From Thereva unica (taxonomy: Eukaryota; Arthropoda; Insecta; Diptera; Therevidae), in NCBI GenBank assembly GCA_949987705.1, contig CATLJY010000058.1, positions 1-64,000 on the forward strand: 64,000 nucleotides of DNA, written 5' to 3'. Position 1 is the first letter of the stretch. The number at the start of each line of letters is the position of its first letter. Both the position numbers and the translations under genes were made by a program. The notes beneath the pieces are model-generated. The model saw only the letters and a program-made list of their open reading frames with translations. It did no database searches and was not told where the DNA came from. Below are positions 1 to 11,783 of the stretch, piece after piece.

Positions 1-676
1 GAGAGTCATGATGTGAGGCTTTCACTATTAATTTTAAGGGCTGTTTAAGACCTCTTTTGAAATTATTGACAGCCATTTGTTCGTTTAAGGCACGTATGGC
101 TTCATTTCCTTCTCTAGTCTCGCTTTTGGCACCGGAGATATTTAGTTCTTCCAGTAGCCTTTCAATTTTTTCTGCATAGTGGACAACGGTTTCCTTGGAT
201 TCTTGTCGAGCATTGAATAGCTCAGACTGTACAACTTGCAAGGATCGTTGTTTTGAGAATTGTTTCTCCAAGCTAGCTCGTAGAGCTTCCCAGGTGTCAA
301 AGTCGTGGTACCGCAAAACACTATTGTATGCTTTGCCGGTAAGCTTTGACTTAACCAGGTTCAGAAATTCTAGCTTGTGGGTTTCGGATGTCGCCAGGCT
401 ATACTGAATCTTGGCAATTTGTAGAAATCGATGGAGGTTTTTGGGGTCCCCGTCAAACTCAGGGACCATTTTTATAGCGTTAGAGAGGTTAAAGTTAGAC
501 ATTTCGTCAAATTTTAATGTTTTGGCGTCGCCTTCTAAAAAGTCTGGGTTTCTCTCGGGGAGTTCGGAGATGCTCGGTAAAGGATCTATTTGTTTGAGAT
601 CCCTGCTTTGACTTCTTAAAGAGATGGCAAATTCAGCTAAAGGGGGCTTCTTATTCTTTGTAGATTTCTTACTCAT
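1..676 (-). CDS. gag: Gag of a Ty3/gypsy LTR retrotransposon, 3' part outside the window
   Basis: The frame opens at an ATG (676-674) and runs 225 codons to the window edge without a stop, so the window truncates it, not a mutation. A lysine-rich start (about residues 1-12) is followed by a linker and a helical capsid-like domain from about residue 65, with SKLTGKAY and DTWEALR typical of errantivirus/17.6-like Gag. Gag would package element RNA in the cytoplasm. The zinc-knuckle region, if present, would lie further left. No frameshift is visible, so this copy may be young. Family placement rests on protein resemblance; the exact lineage is uncertain. Confidence 0.75.
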   Translation of the reverse strand, partial: MSKKSTKNKKPPLAEFAISLRSQSRDLKQIDPLPSISELPERNPDFLEGDAKTLKFDEMSNFNLSNAIKMVPEFDGDPKNLHRFLQIAKIQYSLATSETHKLEFLNLVKSKLTGKAYNSVLRYHDFDTWEALRASLEKQFSKQRSLQVVQSELFNARQESKETVVHYAEKIERLLEELNISGAKSETREGNEAIRALNEQMAVNNFKRGLKQPLKLIVKASHHDS

Positions 677-2158
677 GTGCCTTTAGGGTCACGATTGCGA
701 GTAAGTGAATTAGATGCCGGAAAGGAGGTTACGCAAAAAAATGTTTGTTTTTATTGCTATAGTGTGTTACCCCTAATTTCAGCACGCACAAAGGGTGAAT
801 GAGATACTATGCTATGATGTTTTCCAAGTTTCAAAGTAAATCCAACTAATGGATGTAAAAAGAGGATAAAGTGATTACAAAGTATTTAGTTGAGTGAGCG
901 GTAGTAAGCCCCATTCGGCTAGATCTGCCGCTTTTACAGCTGGCGTACAACTTTATATCGATAAAGAATTCAGTGAAAATATGTTATCCATATCAAAGAA
1001 AATTTAGGGGATTTCCAATGGAGGGAATAAATAAAATAAAAACTTAAACCTTGAAAGATCTCCGATCAATTGGTCCAAACGAAAATAAAAATTTCATCAG
1101 TAATCAGTCCGCAAAAAAAAAAAATATCGAACCTGAGATTTAAATTCAAATAAGCAATAAATTTAAAACATGAAGCCCATTCTCAAAATGCGCAAGGTAA
1201 ATTATATCAAGTATACAAAGCAACCGTCGAAAATGAATCCGATAAATCAAAATTAAATGCAAAAACAATCCAGAACGAGACAAAATGCACCAACCAACCA
1301 ATAATAGTGTACAAAAGCAAATTGTATTAAAATTTTTTTTTTTTTTTTTTTTTTTGACAGCACTATCACGACAGTAGATATATATATATATGAATAAATT
1401 GTAAATTAATTAAAGCTACTCACAAAATTATTAACATTTTATCAATATTTTGATCGTGATGAGCCGATGTTGGATGAGGTTGTTGGTGTCCGTTAGCCCT
1501 CGTCTGCGGTTGAAATTTGGCACTCTTTGATGGTTAATTGTTGCAGAAATTTGTGTATGTTGCTGCTCCAATGATGCACAAAAGTAGATGAAAGAATATA
1601 AGTATTTTGAATTTATGTGGCTTCACACGTGTTGAAACTGCACAAGATAGTTACTGCGCGCTATGTTGAAACAATGTTGAACTGAGCACAATGTTGATGT
1701 TGTTATTGAAAACTGGTAAAAAAAAATGCGTTGCTACACTTTATTGATGCAAATTTTCTAATTTGTTGGTGCTTTTGCTGCACAGATTTTTCAATATACA
1801 TCAAAGTAAAGATGCGTTGTTGATGCACTCAAACTCTGAGTATTAGGTAGTAAAGCTCAGTATAATCACAAAGATTCCAAGAATTAGTAAGGTGCTTGCA
1901 CATAAATTTCAAGAAGTAGTGGAGATGCTCAAAATGCACATAAATTCCAACAATTATAAGATGTTTATTATGAAGCACATGAATTTCAAGAATTAGTAAA
2001 GATGTTTAATTGATGCACATAATGTGCGTGCGTTGTAGAATCACAAAAGATGATAAAGATGAGTAGAGACGCGCAGAATTAAATTTTTTTTTTTTTTTTT
2101 TTAAAGAGATTGAATGGCTGGTTCCACCGCGTGGAATTCCACCTGCTGCCACCAAAAC
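677..2158. other. Non-coding leader/insert region upstream of gag
   Basis: No convincing gene is seen. The stretch is AT-rich, with poly(T) tracts at about 1333-1355 and 2084-2102 that could be poly(A) tails of minus-strand retroposons, and a short TA run near 1377-1391. Loosely repeated units containing AATTCCAAGAATTAG-like text lie at about 1870-2010. If the block at 2159-2571 is the LTR, this 1.5-kb interval is an unusually long leader and probably contains insertions. Confidence 0.4.
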
Positions 2159-2571
2159 TGTTGAGCCCCGAAGCCCTCCGCGAAAAAAGATGAGATACTT
2201 ATGAAGAAAAGAAAGAAACACTGAGTTTAGGTGAAAACTCTATTTAATTAACGGTATAAAAAATTAGTACAAACTGTTTATTAACGAACTTATTTGCGCG
2301 GCGGTACAACGAGAACTGACTTTTGAGTTCTCATGTCCCTTGGCTTGCGGCTCGCATGCTCGGGAAAGATACGCGCAGTCAGCATTTATGGTGTGAAAAA
2401 AAAGATAAGGAATTGCTGCGGTGCAGCATTTTAGTAGTTATTGAAATAACGAATTTAGGATGTGTTAAGTTACATTGCATTTATGAAAGGGTTCTTTACT
2501 TAAAATGCTGACTGGGCACCTCCCGAGCATGGGAGCTGTTTTTTAGCGGATGTGGGTGTTAAATTACTACA
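2159..2571 (-). repeat. Possible LTR of the minus-strand gypsy-type element
   Basis: On the minus strand the block starts TGTAGTAATTTAACACC and ends CTCAACA. It is followed at once by TGGTGGCAGCAGG, which could be a primer-binding site, and an AATAAA lies near 2283-2278. It also contains a strong inverted repeat (about 2345-2385 against 2505-2548, sharing GCATGCTCGGGA and CAGTCAGCATTT), so a MITE is an alternative. The partner LTR is not in the window. Confidence 0.35.
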
Positions 2572-2581
2572 GTCGCTATCT

Positions 2582-2800
2582 TTAAACTTCATATATAACT
2601 TGTCTCCTTCCATTTTCCAATTTGGGGAATCGATTGGGGCTGAGTGATACTTTGGCCACCATTTTCAGATACCAGTAGTCGTCTGATTGTATTTCAAAAT
2701 TTACGATGTTCACGTCAGGAATTCTCGAAATACAGTCTGCAACGACGTTATGTTTTCCTTTTTTATGTATCACTGTAAAATCGAATTGCTGTAACCGCAT
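2582..2800 (-). pseudogene. Ty3/gypsy Pol fragment (end of RNase H domain)
   Basis: A 72-codon scrap begins MRLQQFDFTVIHKKGKHN and continues VVADCISRIP, the recognisable end of the gypsy RNase H domain (HKKGKHNVVAD-type motif). The rest of Pol is absent on both sides: LINE-derived sequence lies to the right and the LTR-like block 10 bp to the left. It could belong to the same family as the gag fragment after internal deletion, or to an older element that was inserted into. Confidence 0.6.
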
Positions 2801-3449
2801 AACAATTACAATTACAATTATTACAATTATTTATTTATTTGGTAAGTGCACACAAGATACAAATCTTTTAGAGTACAATATTACAAACTAGAAAAGTAGG
2901 AAACAAAAAAGAGAGAAAAAAGACAGGAAAATGCAAATAAAAAGAAAGAAAACTATTGCAATGTTATACGAAACTAATTAAAACTAAATAAAACTAAATA
3001 TGAATTTGACCACTCGCGAGAAGACAACAGACACTGAATTAAAATAAAAAAAATAAATAAATATTAAACTTAACCAACACAAAAATGCTTTAAAAGTTTG
3101 CTCCTGAAAACCGCCGCTGAAGAGGCTCCCCTTATAGAGGGAGGCAAATTATTCCACAGTCAGATTGAGTGCAAGAAGTAGGATCGACCACCAATTCTGC
3201 TCTTGTATGAAGGTATACGGAAGCTTAACAGGCGACGTGACTGTAACGGTACTATAAAATTAGTCAAGTACTTAGGATTACTGGTAAAGTGTACCTTATA
3301 GAGTAAACATAATGCATGTATGTCAAGGTAAGACAAGAACTCGCAGGGGATGAGAAATTTGCGATAAGTCGAAACATGGGCATTTCGTCGTAAGCCAAAA
3401 CAGAATCTAATGCAGTCATTAAATGCTCCTTCAGACGACGCCTGCAAAT
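2801..3449 (-). pseudogene. 3' end of a Jockey-type LINE (ORF2 C-terminus, 3' UTR and repeat tail)
   Basis: From 3449 leftwards the minus strand encodes the C-terminal region of a Jockey-like ORF2, with AFNDCIRFCFGLRR followed by a long basic tail. An in-frame TGA precedes LWNNLPPSIRGASS, and the frame closes near 3080. A 3' UTR of about 230 bp follows, ending in an ATTACA-type microsatellite at about 2801-2840. The upstream ORF2 is missing here: the copy is cut cleanly at 3450 by a Polinton-like terminus. The missing half seems to be the LINE ending at 59673, because the encoded text continues across the junction as in Jockey proteins. Confidence 0.75.
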
Positions 3450-3455
3450 GGCATC
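3450..3455. repeat. 6-bp target-site repeat GGCATC
   Basis: GGCATC lies between the LINE 3' piece and the Polinton-like terminus. Its reverse complement GATGCC sits at 59668-59673 between the LINE 5' piece and the other copy of the same terminus. Six bases is the Polinton target-duplication length. Confidence 0.6.
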
Positions 3456-3812
3456 AGTAGGAAAGGCGTCGGTTTAGCGTGGGAACTGGGTCACGGCGGA
3501 ACTAGGTCACGATTAAGTTCCGTAACTAGGTCAAGGCCGTTGACCTTGAGATTGTGTCATTCGGAACTGGGTCAGGGTCGGAAAGCGAAAGTGATGGAGT
3601 GTGTGTGTGAGTGGGAGTTGGTGATGGTGATGGTGGTGGTGGGGGTGTGGCATGGCTTGTGGTCTTGGTGGGGTGCTCGGTGCGGGGTCTGGCTTGAGAC
3701 TCGGTGGTGGCTTGGGGTCTCGCGGGGCTCGGCTGGGGACTCGGCGGGGTCCTCGGCGGCGGACTGGGCATGACTATTGTGACGTCTCATATCGTGCACT
3801 TACAGCGGGGGG
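3456..3812 (+). repeat. Polinton-like terminal repeat and G-rich subterminal tract
   Basis: The block starts AGTAGGAAAGGCGTC. The first 120 bp or so are nearly identical to 59674-59798, except for a few substitutions and a small indel. Polinton ends begin with AG and duplicate 6 bp, as seen here. The inner portion ACTGGGTCAGGGTC also occurs, inverted, at the right end of the Polinton gene block (45377-45392), linking this terminus to that element. The rest (about 3600-3790) is GC-rich with degenerate repeats such as GGGGACTCGGCGGGG, resembling 32403-32520. Confidence 0.55.
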
Positions 3813-3919
<107 letters not shown>

Positions 3920-4110
3920 TTTTTGTTTTACGGGGGATGGTGAGACTCTACATAGACACTTCTGAGGTTCCCGCACTCAGACCGAGTTTCAGACTCCTAC
4001 TGAATAAACTCACCACCCCTTTGTGTGACGCTTACCCCGCCCGGAACCGCCGCGAGGCATTACTTCGGGCGGGCGTCACCACCATGACCCTTTAGGTGTC
4101 CCTCTGGTGT

Positions 4111-7100
4111 TTACCCATAGGGGTTGCTACTGCTCTCGGCATTTCTTCGCCTTCCTCTGTTTCTTGTGGCTTCTTCTTGCCTTAGCTTTCTGTGAATGGC
4201 CTTCAGGGTTTCTTCCACTTTCTTCCACATTTCCTCGGATCTCATCATATGCTCTACGATGTTTTCCGGCGTTAGTGGCGCCTGGGCCGTTTCTTCTAAT
4301 TCCGCCCTTTCCTCGGCGTATCTCGAGCAGGCAAAGAAGACGTGCTCTGCGTCTTCTTCCGTCGCTGGGCATACCGGACACAACGGTGAATCATCGTGGC
4401 CGAATCGGTGGAGGTATTTCCTATACCCCCCATGTCCGCTCAGGAACTGCGTGAGGTCGTAACTTACTTCCCCACGCTCCCTCGAAACCCATACTTCCAC
4501 GTTAGGGACAAGTCTGTGGGTCCAACGACCCTTAACAGACTCGTCCCATTTCCCCTGCCATTCCCTTAAGGACTCACAGCGCGCAATCTGCCGCCGTACC
4601 CTTCTTGGCTGTCCTCTACCATATTCTGGGTCATAGAGACGCATGCCCTCCCTCGCCAGAATATCCACAGGAATCATCCCCGCTATCACGCACGCCGCAT
4701 CGTCGGACGTGGTCCTGTACGCGCAGCAAGCGCGAAGTGCACTTAGCCTATATGCACCCCTCCATTTTCTACTGTTTGCAGTCCTGTTTAACGCTGCTGC
4801 CCACACTGGCGCTGCGTATAACAGGACTGAGCTGACCACCCTCCCCAAGAGGAGGCGGCGACTCGGTCTAGGGCCCCCAACATTGGGCAGCATTCTTGCG
4901 AGTGCTGCACAGATCGCAGAAGCTTTGTCTGCCGTGCCCTCTAAGTGCGCTTTGAAATTTAACCTCCGATCGATCATCACTCCCAGGTACCTTAGAGCGG
5001 GCTGTGAGTGGATGATCTGTTCCCCTACCTTGATCCTCACGGATACTGGCTTTCGCCGTTTGCTGATCAGCACTGCTTCAGTTTTGTGCTCAGCAAGCTT
5101 CAACCCAGCGCGTTCTAGCCACGCTTTTATTTCCCAGATCGCTTCGTTCGCATACAGTTCGATGTCATCTGGGTGTTTTCCTTCGACAACTACCCCGATA
5201 TCATCTGCAAACCCGATCGCCACTGCTTCCTTTGGAAGACGAAGCCCCAACACATCATTGTACATTGCGATCCATAGGAGAGGGCCCAGGACGGAACCTT
5301 GCGGGACACCGCATGTTGTTCCGAACACTTTAGGACCATCATCCGAATCACAATGAAGCGACCTACCCTGGAGGTAGTCGGCCACTACACGCACTAGGTA
5401 CTTTGGTGTGCCTAGCTTGATCAACGCTTCAACTATTTTGCTCCACCTCGCTGAGTTGAAAGCATTTTTAACGTCGAGGGTTATCAATGCGCAGCAGTGA
5501 TTTTTCTCTATGGCGGCTCTTGCTATGCCCACCACCATATTGATTGCATCAGTAGTCGTCCTTGCCTTTCTGAAGCCGAATTGCTTGTCTGACAGGCCAC
5601 CTACCCTTTCGACGCTAGGGAGAATCCTGTTACAGATCACCCGCTCGAAAAGTTTGCCTATGCAACTAAGGAGGCATATCGGTCTGTAGGACGATGGGTC
5701 CCCTAAAGGCTTGTTCGGCTTCGGTAGGAGCACGAGTTTCTGCTGTTTCCATCGCTCCGGGAAGATCCCCTCTCTCAGGCACGCTGTGAAGACTTCAGCG
5801 AACCTGTCTGGCGCTATTGAAGCTGCTAGCTTCGCCGCTTTATTTGGTATGCCATCCAAGCCAGGGGCTTTGTTGATGGCTACCTTTTTTGCGGCCTCCA
5901 GAATCTCATCTGCGGTCACCGCAGGTACCTCTTCTGGGTCCACCTGAAGGGTGGGTAGTTCGACGGGGCGTACGTTCTGTGGAAACAGGACGTACACAAT
6001 GCTCTGGAGCAGCGCGGGGCAGGTGATCGGCGGAGAGCGTTTGCCCTTGACCGCTGACATAACCATTTTATAGGCTCCACCCCAGGGGTCCGAGTCTGCT
6101 TCTCTGCACAATCTTTTGAAGTGCTCGGATTTACTTCTAGCGATGGCCTTGTTCAGCCTTTTCCTCGCTTCCTTATATCTCTGAAGGAGTTCATCGAAAT
6201 CCGGACGGGTCCGATTTCTCTGAGTTCTCCTTCTCGCTTTCAGGCAGGCCCTTCGGCATTCGTCGATCTCGGCGTTCCACCAGAAGTTTGGTGGGTGTTG
6301 CCGATTGCCGGCGCGCCGAGGCATGGATGCATCACAAGCCCGTTTTAATGAATCTGCGATTCGCTCTGCCCCTTCCCTGGCACCTCCTGCCGACCTCACA
6401 TCATGCAGGAATACCTCCTCGAACACCTCTGTGTCGAGTTTATTTACGGCCCATCCTCTATTCAGTCCATAGATAGGATTCCTTTTTCCTATACCCTGGC
6501 CAATCTCGAAGATGATGGCTAGGTGGTCGCTGTGCGTGTACAAATCGCTCACCCGCCATTGTAGGTCCTTTGCCACTGAATCACTCACGTAAGTGATGTC
6601 GATTACAGACGATCTCCCACCCCTTTGGAAGGTGTTTTCGCCTCCGGTGTTGACCAACACCACATTTAGTCGCGAGAATACTTCTAGGAGTATGCGCCCT
6701 CTTGCATTCGTTTGTCGACTGCCCCATTCGACAGCCCAAGCATTGAAATCACCCGCTAATATTATCGGGTGATGGCGACTCGCGTCGGCGGCTAACCTTT
6801 CCAACATCGACTCGTACTCGTCTAGTGTCAGGCTTGGCGCCGCATAGCAGCTGTAGACGAATACACGCCTACTTTTGCCCGCGTGAAGCCATTCTCTGGG
6901 CTTCTCATGGTATCTTCCATGGCTCGGCTCCCGCAAGTCCATATCGCTGACGTGCCGCTGCTATCATTTATCCAGACGCCGCTGTGCAGGTTTCTATACT
7001 GCTCGCAGACGATTGCGACGTCGATTTTCTCCTCATAAACTGTCTGTGCCAGCAGATCTTGTGCCGCTTGACAGTGGTTCAGGTTAATCTGTAGGAACCT

Positions 7101-7142
7101 TATCTTCGCCTGCTTTTTAGAGCCTCCTTGTACGCCGGACAT
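4111..7142 (-). pseudogene. ORF2 of the R1-clade LINE (endonuclease-reverse transcriptase), one frameshift
   Basis: The frame starts at an ATG at 7142 (MSGVQGGSKKQAKIRFLQI), the start of an APE-like endonuclease, and shifts once between about 6942 and 6830. The remaining 940 or so codons are open to the stop at 4111. Visible motifs are GDFNAWAVEWGS and SDHLAIIFEIG (endonuclease), PKPNKPLGDPSSYRPICLL and the catalytic FADD of GFADDIGVV (reverse transcriptase), and a C-terminal C-x2-C...H...C knuckle around CPVCPATEEDAEHVFF. The product would nick target DNA and copy element RNA in place. Its start overlaps the end of ORF1 by about 43 nt, as is common in this clade. With one lesion it is inactive as read, or carries a sequencing error. 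Confidence 0.85.
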
Positions 7143-8033
7143 CTACTACCTCCGGTCACGTGCCCACTATCCCTGCCCTCTACCTCCCTACAAATTAGGC
7201 ATTTGGCAGCTTGGTCACACTCCTTTACCTTGTGACCCTCTTTCCCGCAGCCTCGACACAGCCTTCCTCTATCCTGGCTGCTGCTGCAGTTTTTCGCTAT
7301 GTGGCCGAACTTCATACATTTGAAGCACGGTTTTAGCGATACCCGCTCCCGCATTCGGCATACAACCCAGCCGACCCGAATCTTACCTGCTGCGATAGCC
7401 TTCTTCGCAGCTTCAACAGGCAGGCTTATTAACGCCGTCTGTGTGCCCCCCCACGACTCTCTTAGCCTGAGGACATCCTTTTCTTCGACCGTCAGACCTA
7501 GCTGGGTCCTCAGTGCTTCGCAGACCTCTTCCTTGGTTGTGATCTCATCCAAGTCTCTGCACTCGATCACCACCGTATTTGTGCTGGCTCTCACCTCAGC
7601 CACCCCGCTTATCGATGCTTTTACCTTCTGCTCTAAGTCCCCGGTCTTAGCATCTCCCCTCTTGAGTTCAAGCAGGAGATCGCCCTTTTGCGTTCTCCTG
7701 ACCCTTTTTACGCTACTTCCGACCTCTGCGAGGGAGGAATCTGTCCTCACCTTGCGAAGGATCTCCGCGTAAGTCGCTTCCCCTTTGGTCGTGATGATGA
7801 TGGCATCCGACCTGGTCTTTTGCTTCAGCTTGCTTCCCTCTTTCAACCAACCTTCTTTTCTTCATTTTCCTCTTTTTTCGCTCCACCGTCGTCCAGGCAG
7901 AGCCTTCCGGGTTCCTGCTCTCGTTTTCGATGGGGCGTGCCGCCTGCAGTGGGACTGGCTCGGCCACTGCTTCGGGAGTCTTTCCCTTTTTCCTCTTGGG
8001 GGTGTGCTGCTGTAGCTGCACCTCCTCATTGAG

Positions 8034-8036
<3 letters not shown>
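7100..8036 (-). pseudogene. ORF1 (Gag-like RNA-binding protein) of the R1-clade LINE, one frameshift
   Basis: The C-terminal 248 codons (7846-7100) hold a basic and helical region, then three zinc knuckles: CFKCMKFGHIAKNC, CRGCGKEGHKVKEC and CLICREVEGRDSGH with a following C. The N-terminal part continues upstream in another frame (7850-8036), rich in KRKK and KKRKMKKRR, so a one-base shift lies near 7840. That frame is still open at the (TA)n boundary, so the initiator codon is missing. ORF1 proteins of this clade bind the element RNA to form the transposition particle. Confidence 0.8.

Positions 8037-8086
<50 letters not shown>
8037..8086. repeat. (TA)n array shared by two head-to-head LINE copies
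   Basis: Fifty bases of uninterrupted TA separate the 5' edge of the minus-strand R1-clade LINE from the 5'-truncated edge of a plus-strand copy. Confidence 0.95.
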
Positions 8087-8090
<4 letters not shown>

Positions 8091-8800
8091 GCGGCGGCAG
8101 ATTGCGCGCTGTGAGTCCTTAAGGGAATGGCAGGCGAAGTGGGACGAGTCTGTTAAGGGTCGTTGGACCCACAGACTTATCCCTAATGTGGAAATATGGG
8201 CTACGAGGGAGCGTGGGGAAGTAAGTTACGACCTCACGCAGTTCCTGAGCGGACATGGGGGGTATAGGAAATACCTCCACCGCTTTGGGCACGATGATTC
8301 ACCGTTGTGTCCGGTGTGCCCAGCGACGGAGGAAGACGCAGAACACGTCTTCTTTACCTGCTCGAGATTCGCCGAGGAAAGGGCGAAACTAGAAGAAAGG
8401 GTCGAGGAGCCACTAACGCCCGAAAACATCCTAGACCATATGATGAGGTCTGAGGAAATGTGGAGGGACGTGGAAACAACCCTCAAGACCATTCACAGAA
8501 AGCTAAGGCAAGAAGAAGCCGTAAGAAATAGAGAAAGGCACAAAAATGCCACGAGCAGAAGCAGCTGAATGAAGCTGAACGACCCCCGCGATGTAATGCT
8601 TATTAGCCAGTCCCGCGGGGGTGGATCACGTCGGAGGGGCTTTTTTAGTTCTCATGTTCATAGACCCATATATGCGTATGTGCACTTATGTGTCCATATG
8701 TGTGTATGTGTGGATTTACGTGAAACATAACCGTCATGCGGGATCGGCCAGTAAGGGGCACTTGAGTCATGCCGGTAGCGAATGCTTTTTTACCCCCAGG

Positions 8801-8816
<16 letters not shown>
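8087..8816 (+). mobile_element. 5'-truncated copy of the R1-clade LINE
   Basis: This copy keeps only the last 160 codons of ORF2 (8087-8568; WTHRLIPNVEIWATRERGE against WTHRLVPNVEVWVSRERGE in the longer copy). A different 3' UTR follows, then a 16-nt poly(A) tail (8801-8816) that runs directly into (TA)n. The ORF2 remnant is open up to its stop but lacks the endonuclease and RT core. The amino-acid divergence and unrelated 3' UTRs suggest two subfamilies that used the same kind of target independently. Confidence 0.85.

Positions 8817-8846
<30 letters not shown>
8817..8846. repeat. (TA)n array
   Basis: Thirty bases of TA between the LINE poly(A) tail and the Helitron 5' end (A|TC junction). 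Confidence 0.95.
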
Positions 8847-8849
<3 letters not shown>

Positions 8850-11312
8850 TACTTCTTACTAATATTATAAACGTGAATGTTTGTATGTAGGTTTGTTACT
8901 CTTTCACGCAAAAACTACTGAATGGATTTTAATGAAATTTTACAATAATATAGCTCATATATCAGAATAACATATAGGCTATAATTTATAAAAAAATTCA
9001 AAATGGCCGTGCCAATATGGCCGACGAATTTGCCAATTGTGTTCCGATTCCAATGAAAATCGAAATCTGGGGGATTTTAAGGTTGCAAATAACGAATTTA
9101 TGATCAAAACTTATAAATTCAAAATGGCCGTGCCAATATGGCCGACGAATTTGCCAATTGTGTTCCGATTCCAATGAAAATCGAAATCTGGGGGATTTTA
9201 AGGTTGCAAATAACGAATTTATGATCAAAACTTATAAATTCAAAATGGCCGTGCCAATATGGCCGACGAATTTGCCAATTGTGTTCCGATTCCAATGAAA
9301 ATCGAAATCTGGGGGATTTTAAGGTTGCAAATAACGAATTTATGATCAAAACTTATAAATTCAAAATGGCCGTGCCAATATGGCCGACGAATTTGCCAAT
9401 TGTGTTCCGATTCCAATGAAAATCGAAATCTGGGGGATTTTAAGGTTGCAAATAACGAATTTATGATCAAAACTTATAAATTCAAAATGGCCGTGCCAAT
9501 ATGGCCGACGAATTTGCCAATTGTGTTCCGATTCCAATGAAAATCGAATCTGGGGGATTTTAAGGTTGCAAATAACGAATTTATGATCAAAACTTATCTT
9601 ACTAATATTATAAACGTGAATGTTTGTATGTAGGTTTGTTACTCTTTCACGCAAAAACTACTGAATGGATTTTAATGAAATTTTACAATAATATAGCTCA
9701 TATATCAGAATAACATATAGGCTATAATTTATAAAAAAATTCAAAATGGCCGTGCCAATATGGCCGACGAATTTGCCAATTGTGTTCCGATTCCAATGAA
9801 AATCGAAATCTGGGGGATTTTAAGGTTGCAAATAACGAATTTATGATCAAAACTTATAAATTCAAAATGGCCGTGCCAATATGGCCGACGAATTTGCCAA
9901 TTGTGTTCCGATTCCAATGAAAATCGAAATCTGGGGGATTTTAAGGTTGCAAATAACGAATTTATGATCAAAACTTATAAATTCAAAATGGCCGTGCCAA
10001 TATGGCCGACGAATTTGCCAATTGTGTTCCGATTCCAATGAAAATCGAAATCTGGGGGATTTTAAGGTTGCAAATAACGAATTTATGATCAAAACTTATA
10101 AATTCAAAATGGCCGTGCCAATATGGCCGACGAATTTGCCAATTGTGTTCCGATTCCAATGAAAATCGAAATCTGGGGGATTTTAAGGTTGCAAATAACG
10201 AATTTATGATCAAAACTTATAAATTCAAAATGGCCGTGCCAATATGGCCGACGAATTTGCCAATTGTGTTCCGATTCCAATGAAAATCGAATCTGGGGGA
10301 TTTTAAGGTTGCAAATAACGAATTTATGATCAAAACTTATAAATTCAAAATGGCGGACGAATTTTTCCAATTGTATTCCGATTCCAATGAAAGTGAATAT
10401 CTAGGGGTTTTTAAGGTTGCAAATAACGAATTTATGATCAAAACTTATAAATTCAAAATGGCGGACGAATTTTTCCAGTTGTATTCCGATTCCAATGAAA
10501 GTGAATATCTAGGGGTTTTTAAGGTTGCAAATAACGAATTTATGATCAAAACTTATAAATTCAAAATGGCCGCGCCAATATGGCCGACGAATTTTTCCAA
10601 TTATATTCCGATTGCAATGAAAATCGGTATCTGGGGGCTTTTAGGGCAAACAACGAATTTATGATCAAAGCTTATAAATTCAAAATTGCGGGTCCAATAT
10701 GACGCACGAATTTTCCCAAGCCACATTCTGAAATGTAGTAAATTTCTAAAATTCCCTCTAACCAGTATAGAAACAGTAAAAACGGTAGAAAGAGTCGAAG
10801 TTTGCAAATTTGTGCCCCCTACATTGTCATCACGAGGTTAAACGATGTCATCTATCGCTTCCAAAAAGTTCGATCGAAAAAACGGGACCTGGAGGAAGCA
10901 GTGTTCGGGAAGAATACTGAGTAAGAAGGGAGCAGTGTAACGGCTAACCGAAAAGAGAAAGTTAAAATTCCAATTCACCGAGAAGTTATATGTTTAGATG
11001 CATCTACTTGAATACATAACGCTGTTCTAATTGAATCACCGATAAGATTGGGAAGAGGCAATTTTTTTTCCAGATTTATTGTTTTTTCATTATACTTTTT
11101 TTCCTACCGCGTACAACGCACACATATTTTTTTTCCGATAGGTGGTGCTCAACCTCGAATTTTAATAAATTTGAAGCATATTTTTTATAGGTAACTCAAA
11201 ATTCTTTTATGTACCCATAACCATGCTTCATTATAACCATTTCCTATCCCGGAGTATGCCCACATAATTTTTTTTTATTAAAAGGCGTTGCAACGCACGC
11301 GGGTTTTTGCTA

Positions 11313-11313
<1 letters not shown>
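8847..11313 (+). mobile_element. Non-autonomous Helitron with 121-bp central tandem repeats
   Basis: The element starts TCTTACT...AATATTATAAACG right after A of a (TA)n array. It ends in GGGTTTTTGCTAG followed by T of another array, matching the Helitron rule (A|TC...CTRR|T). A 12-bp palindrome GCGTTGCAACGC lies just before the 3' end, as the expected terminal hairpin. The 5' end occurs twice (8854 and 9598) because of an internal duplication. No protein is encoded: the short frames inside are repeat translations. Mobilisation would need a Rep-helicase supplied in trans. Confidence 0.85.
8997..10341 (+). repeat. 121-bp tandem repeat arrays in duplicate
   Basis: Units containing AAAATGGCCGTGCCAATATG and ending AACGAATTTATGATCAAAAC recur every 121 bp: five units at 8997-9597, then the Helitron 5' end again, then five units from 9739. 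The last unit of each block carries the same one-base deletion (ATCGAATCTGGGG), showing that the 744-bp block 8854-9597 was copied as a whole. Diverged units with TGGCGGACGAATTTTTCC continue to about 10670. Confidence 0.9.

Positions 11314-11350
<37 letters not shown>
11314..11350. repeat. (TA)n array
   Basis: Thirty-seven bases of TA between the Helitron CTAG end and the TIR of the next element. Confidence 0.95.
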
Positions 11351-11352
<2 letters not shown>

Positions 11353-11725
11353 GACATTCCACGTCAAATCGGACAAAATTTTTCGACCCCCCTCCGTTTT
11401 GGCTGAAATTTTTCAGGGACTTTGGGCAACTATTTAAGGCTACAAAAAAATTTTTTTTTGAATTCTTTCGACAATATATTGACAATAAAAATTAATTGCG
11501 TTTTTAGGGATTTTTATGAATTTTGACTTTCTTTCTCGATTTTGGCTCTATATCTTTCGTTGGGGTCAACGTTTTTGATAGGTTTTACATGTTTTCAGGT
11601 CAGGGGGGTTGTTTACAAACAAATTTGCTGGAAAACATAAACATATTTTCGAATTCAAGGTCAAAAGGTCAAAAAATAGTAAAAAACTTTACGGAGGGGG
11701 GTCGAAAAATTTTGTCCGATTTGAC

Positions 11726-11783
<58 letters not shown>

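Noticed and set aside
3423..3800. Proline/histidine-rich and glycine/tryptophan-rich frames on both strands
   Set aside because: The region is low-complexity GC-rich Polinton subterminal sequence; the frames start and end arbitrarily and lack any domain.
4127..6476. Plus-strand frames up to 237 codons opposite the R1-type ORF2
   Set aside because: They lie antisense to a clearly recognised endonuclease-RT frame with conserved motifs, so they are shadows.
8997..10370. Possible CRISPR-like array or gene family of identical 76-residue proteins
   Set aside because: The unit is a 121-bp tandem repeat without separate spacers, inside a Helitron. The identical frames are repeat shadows and the genome is eukaryotic.
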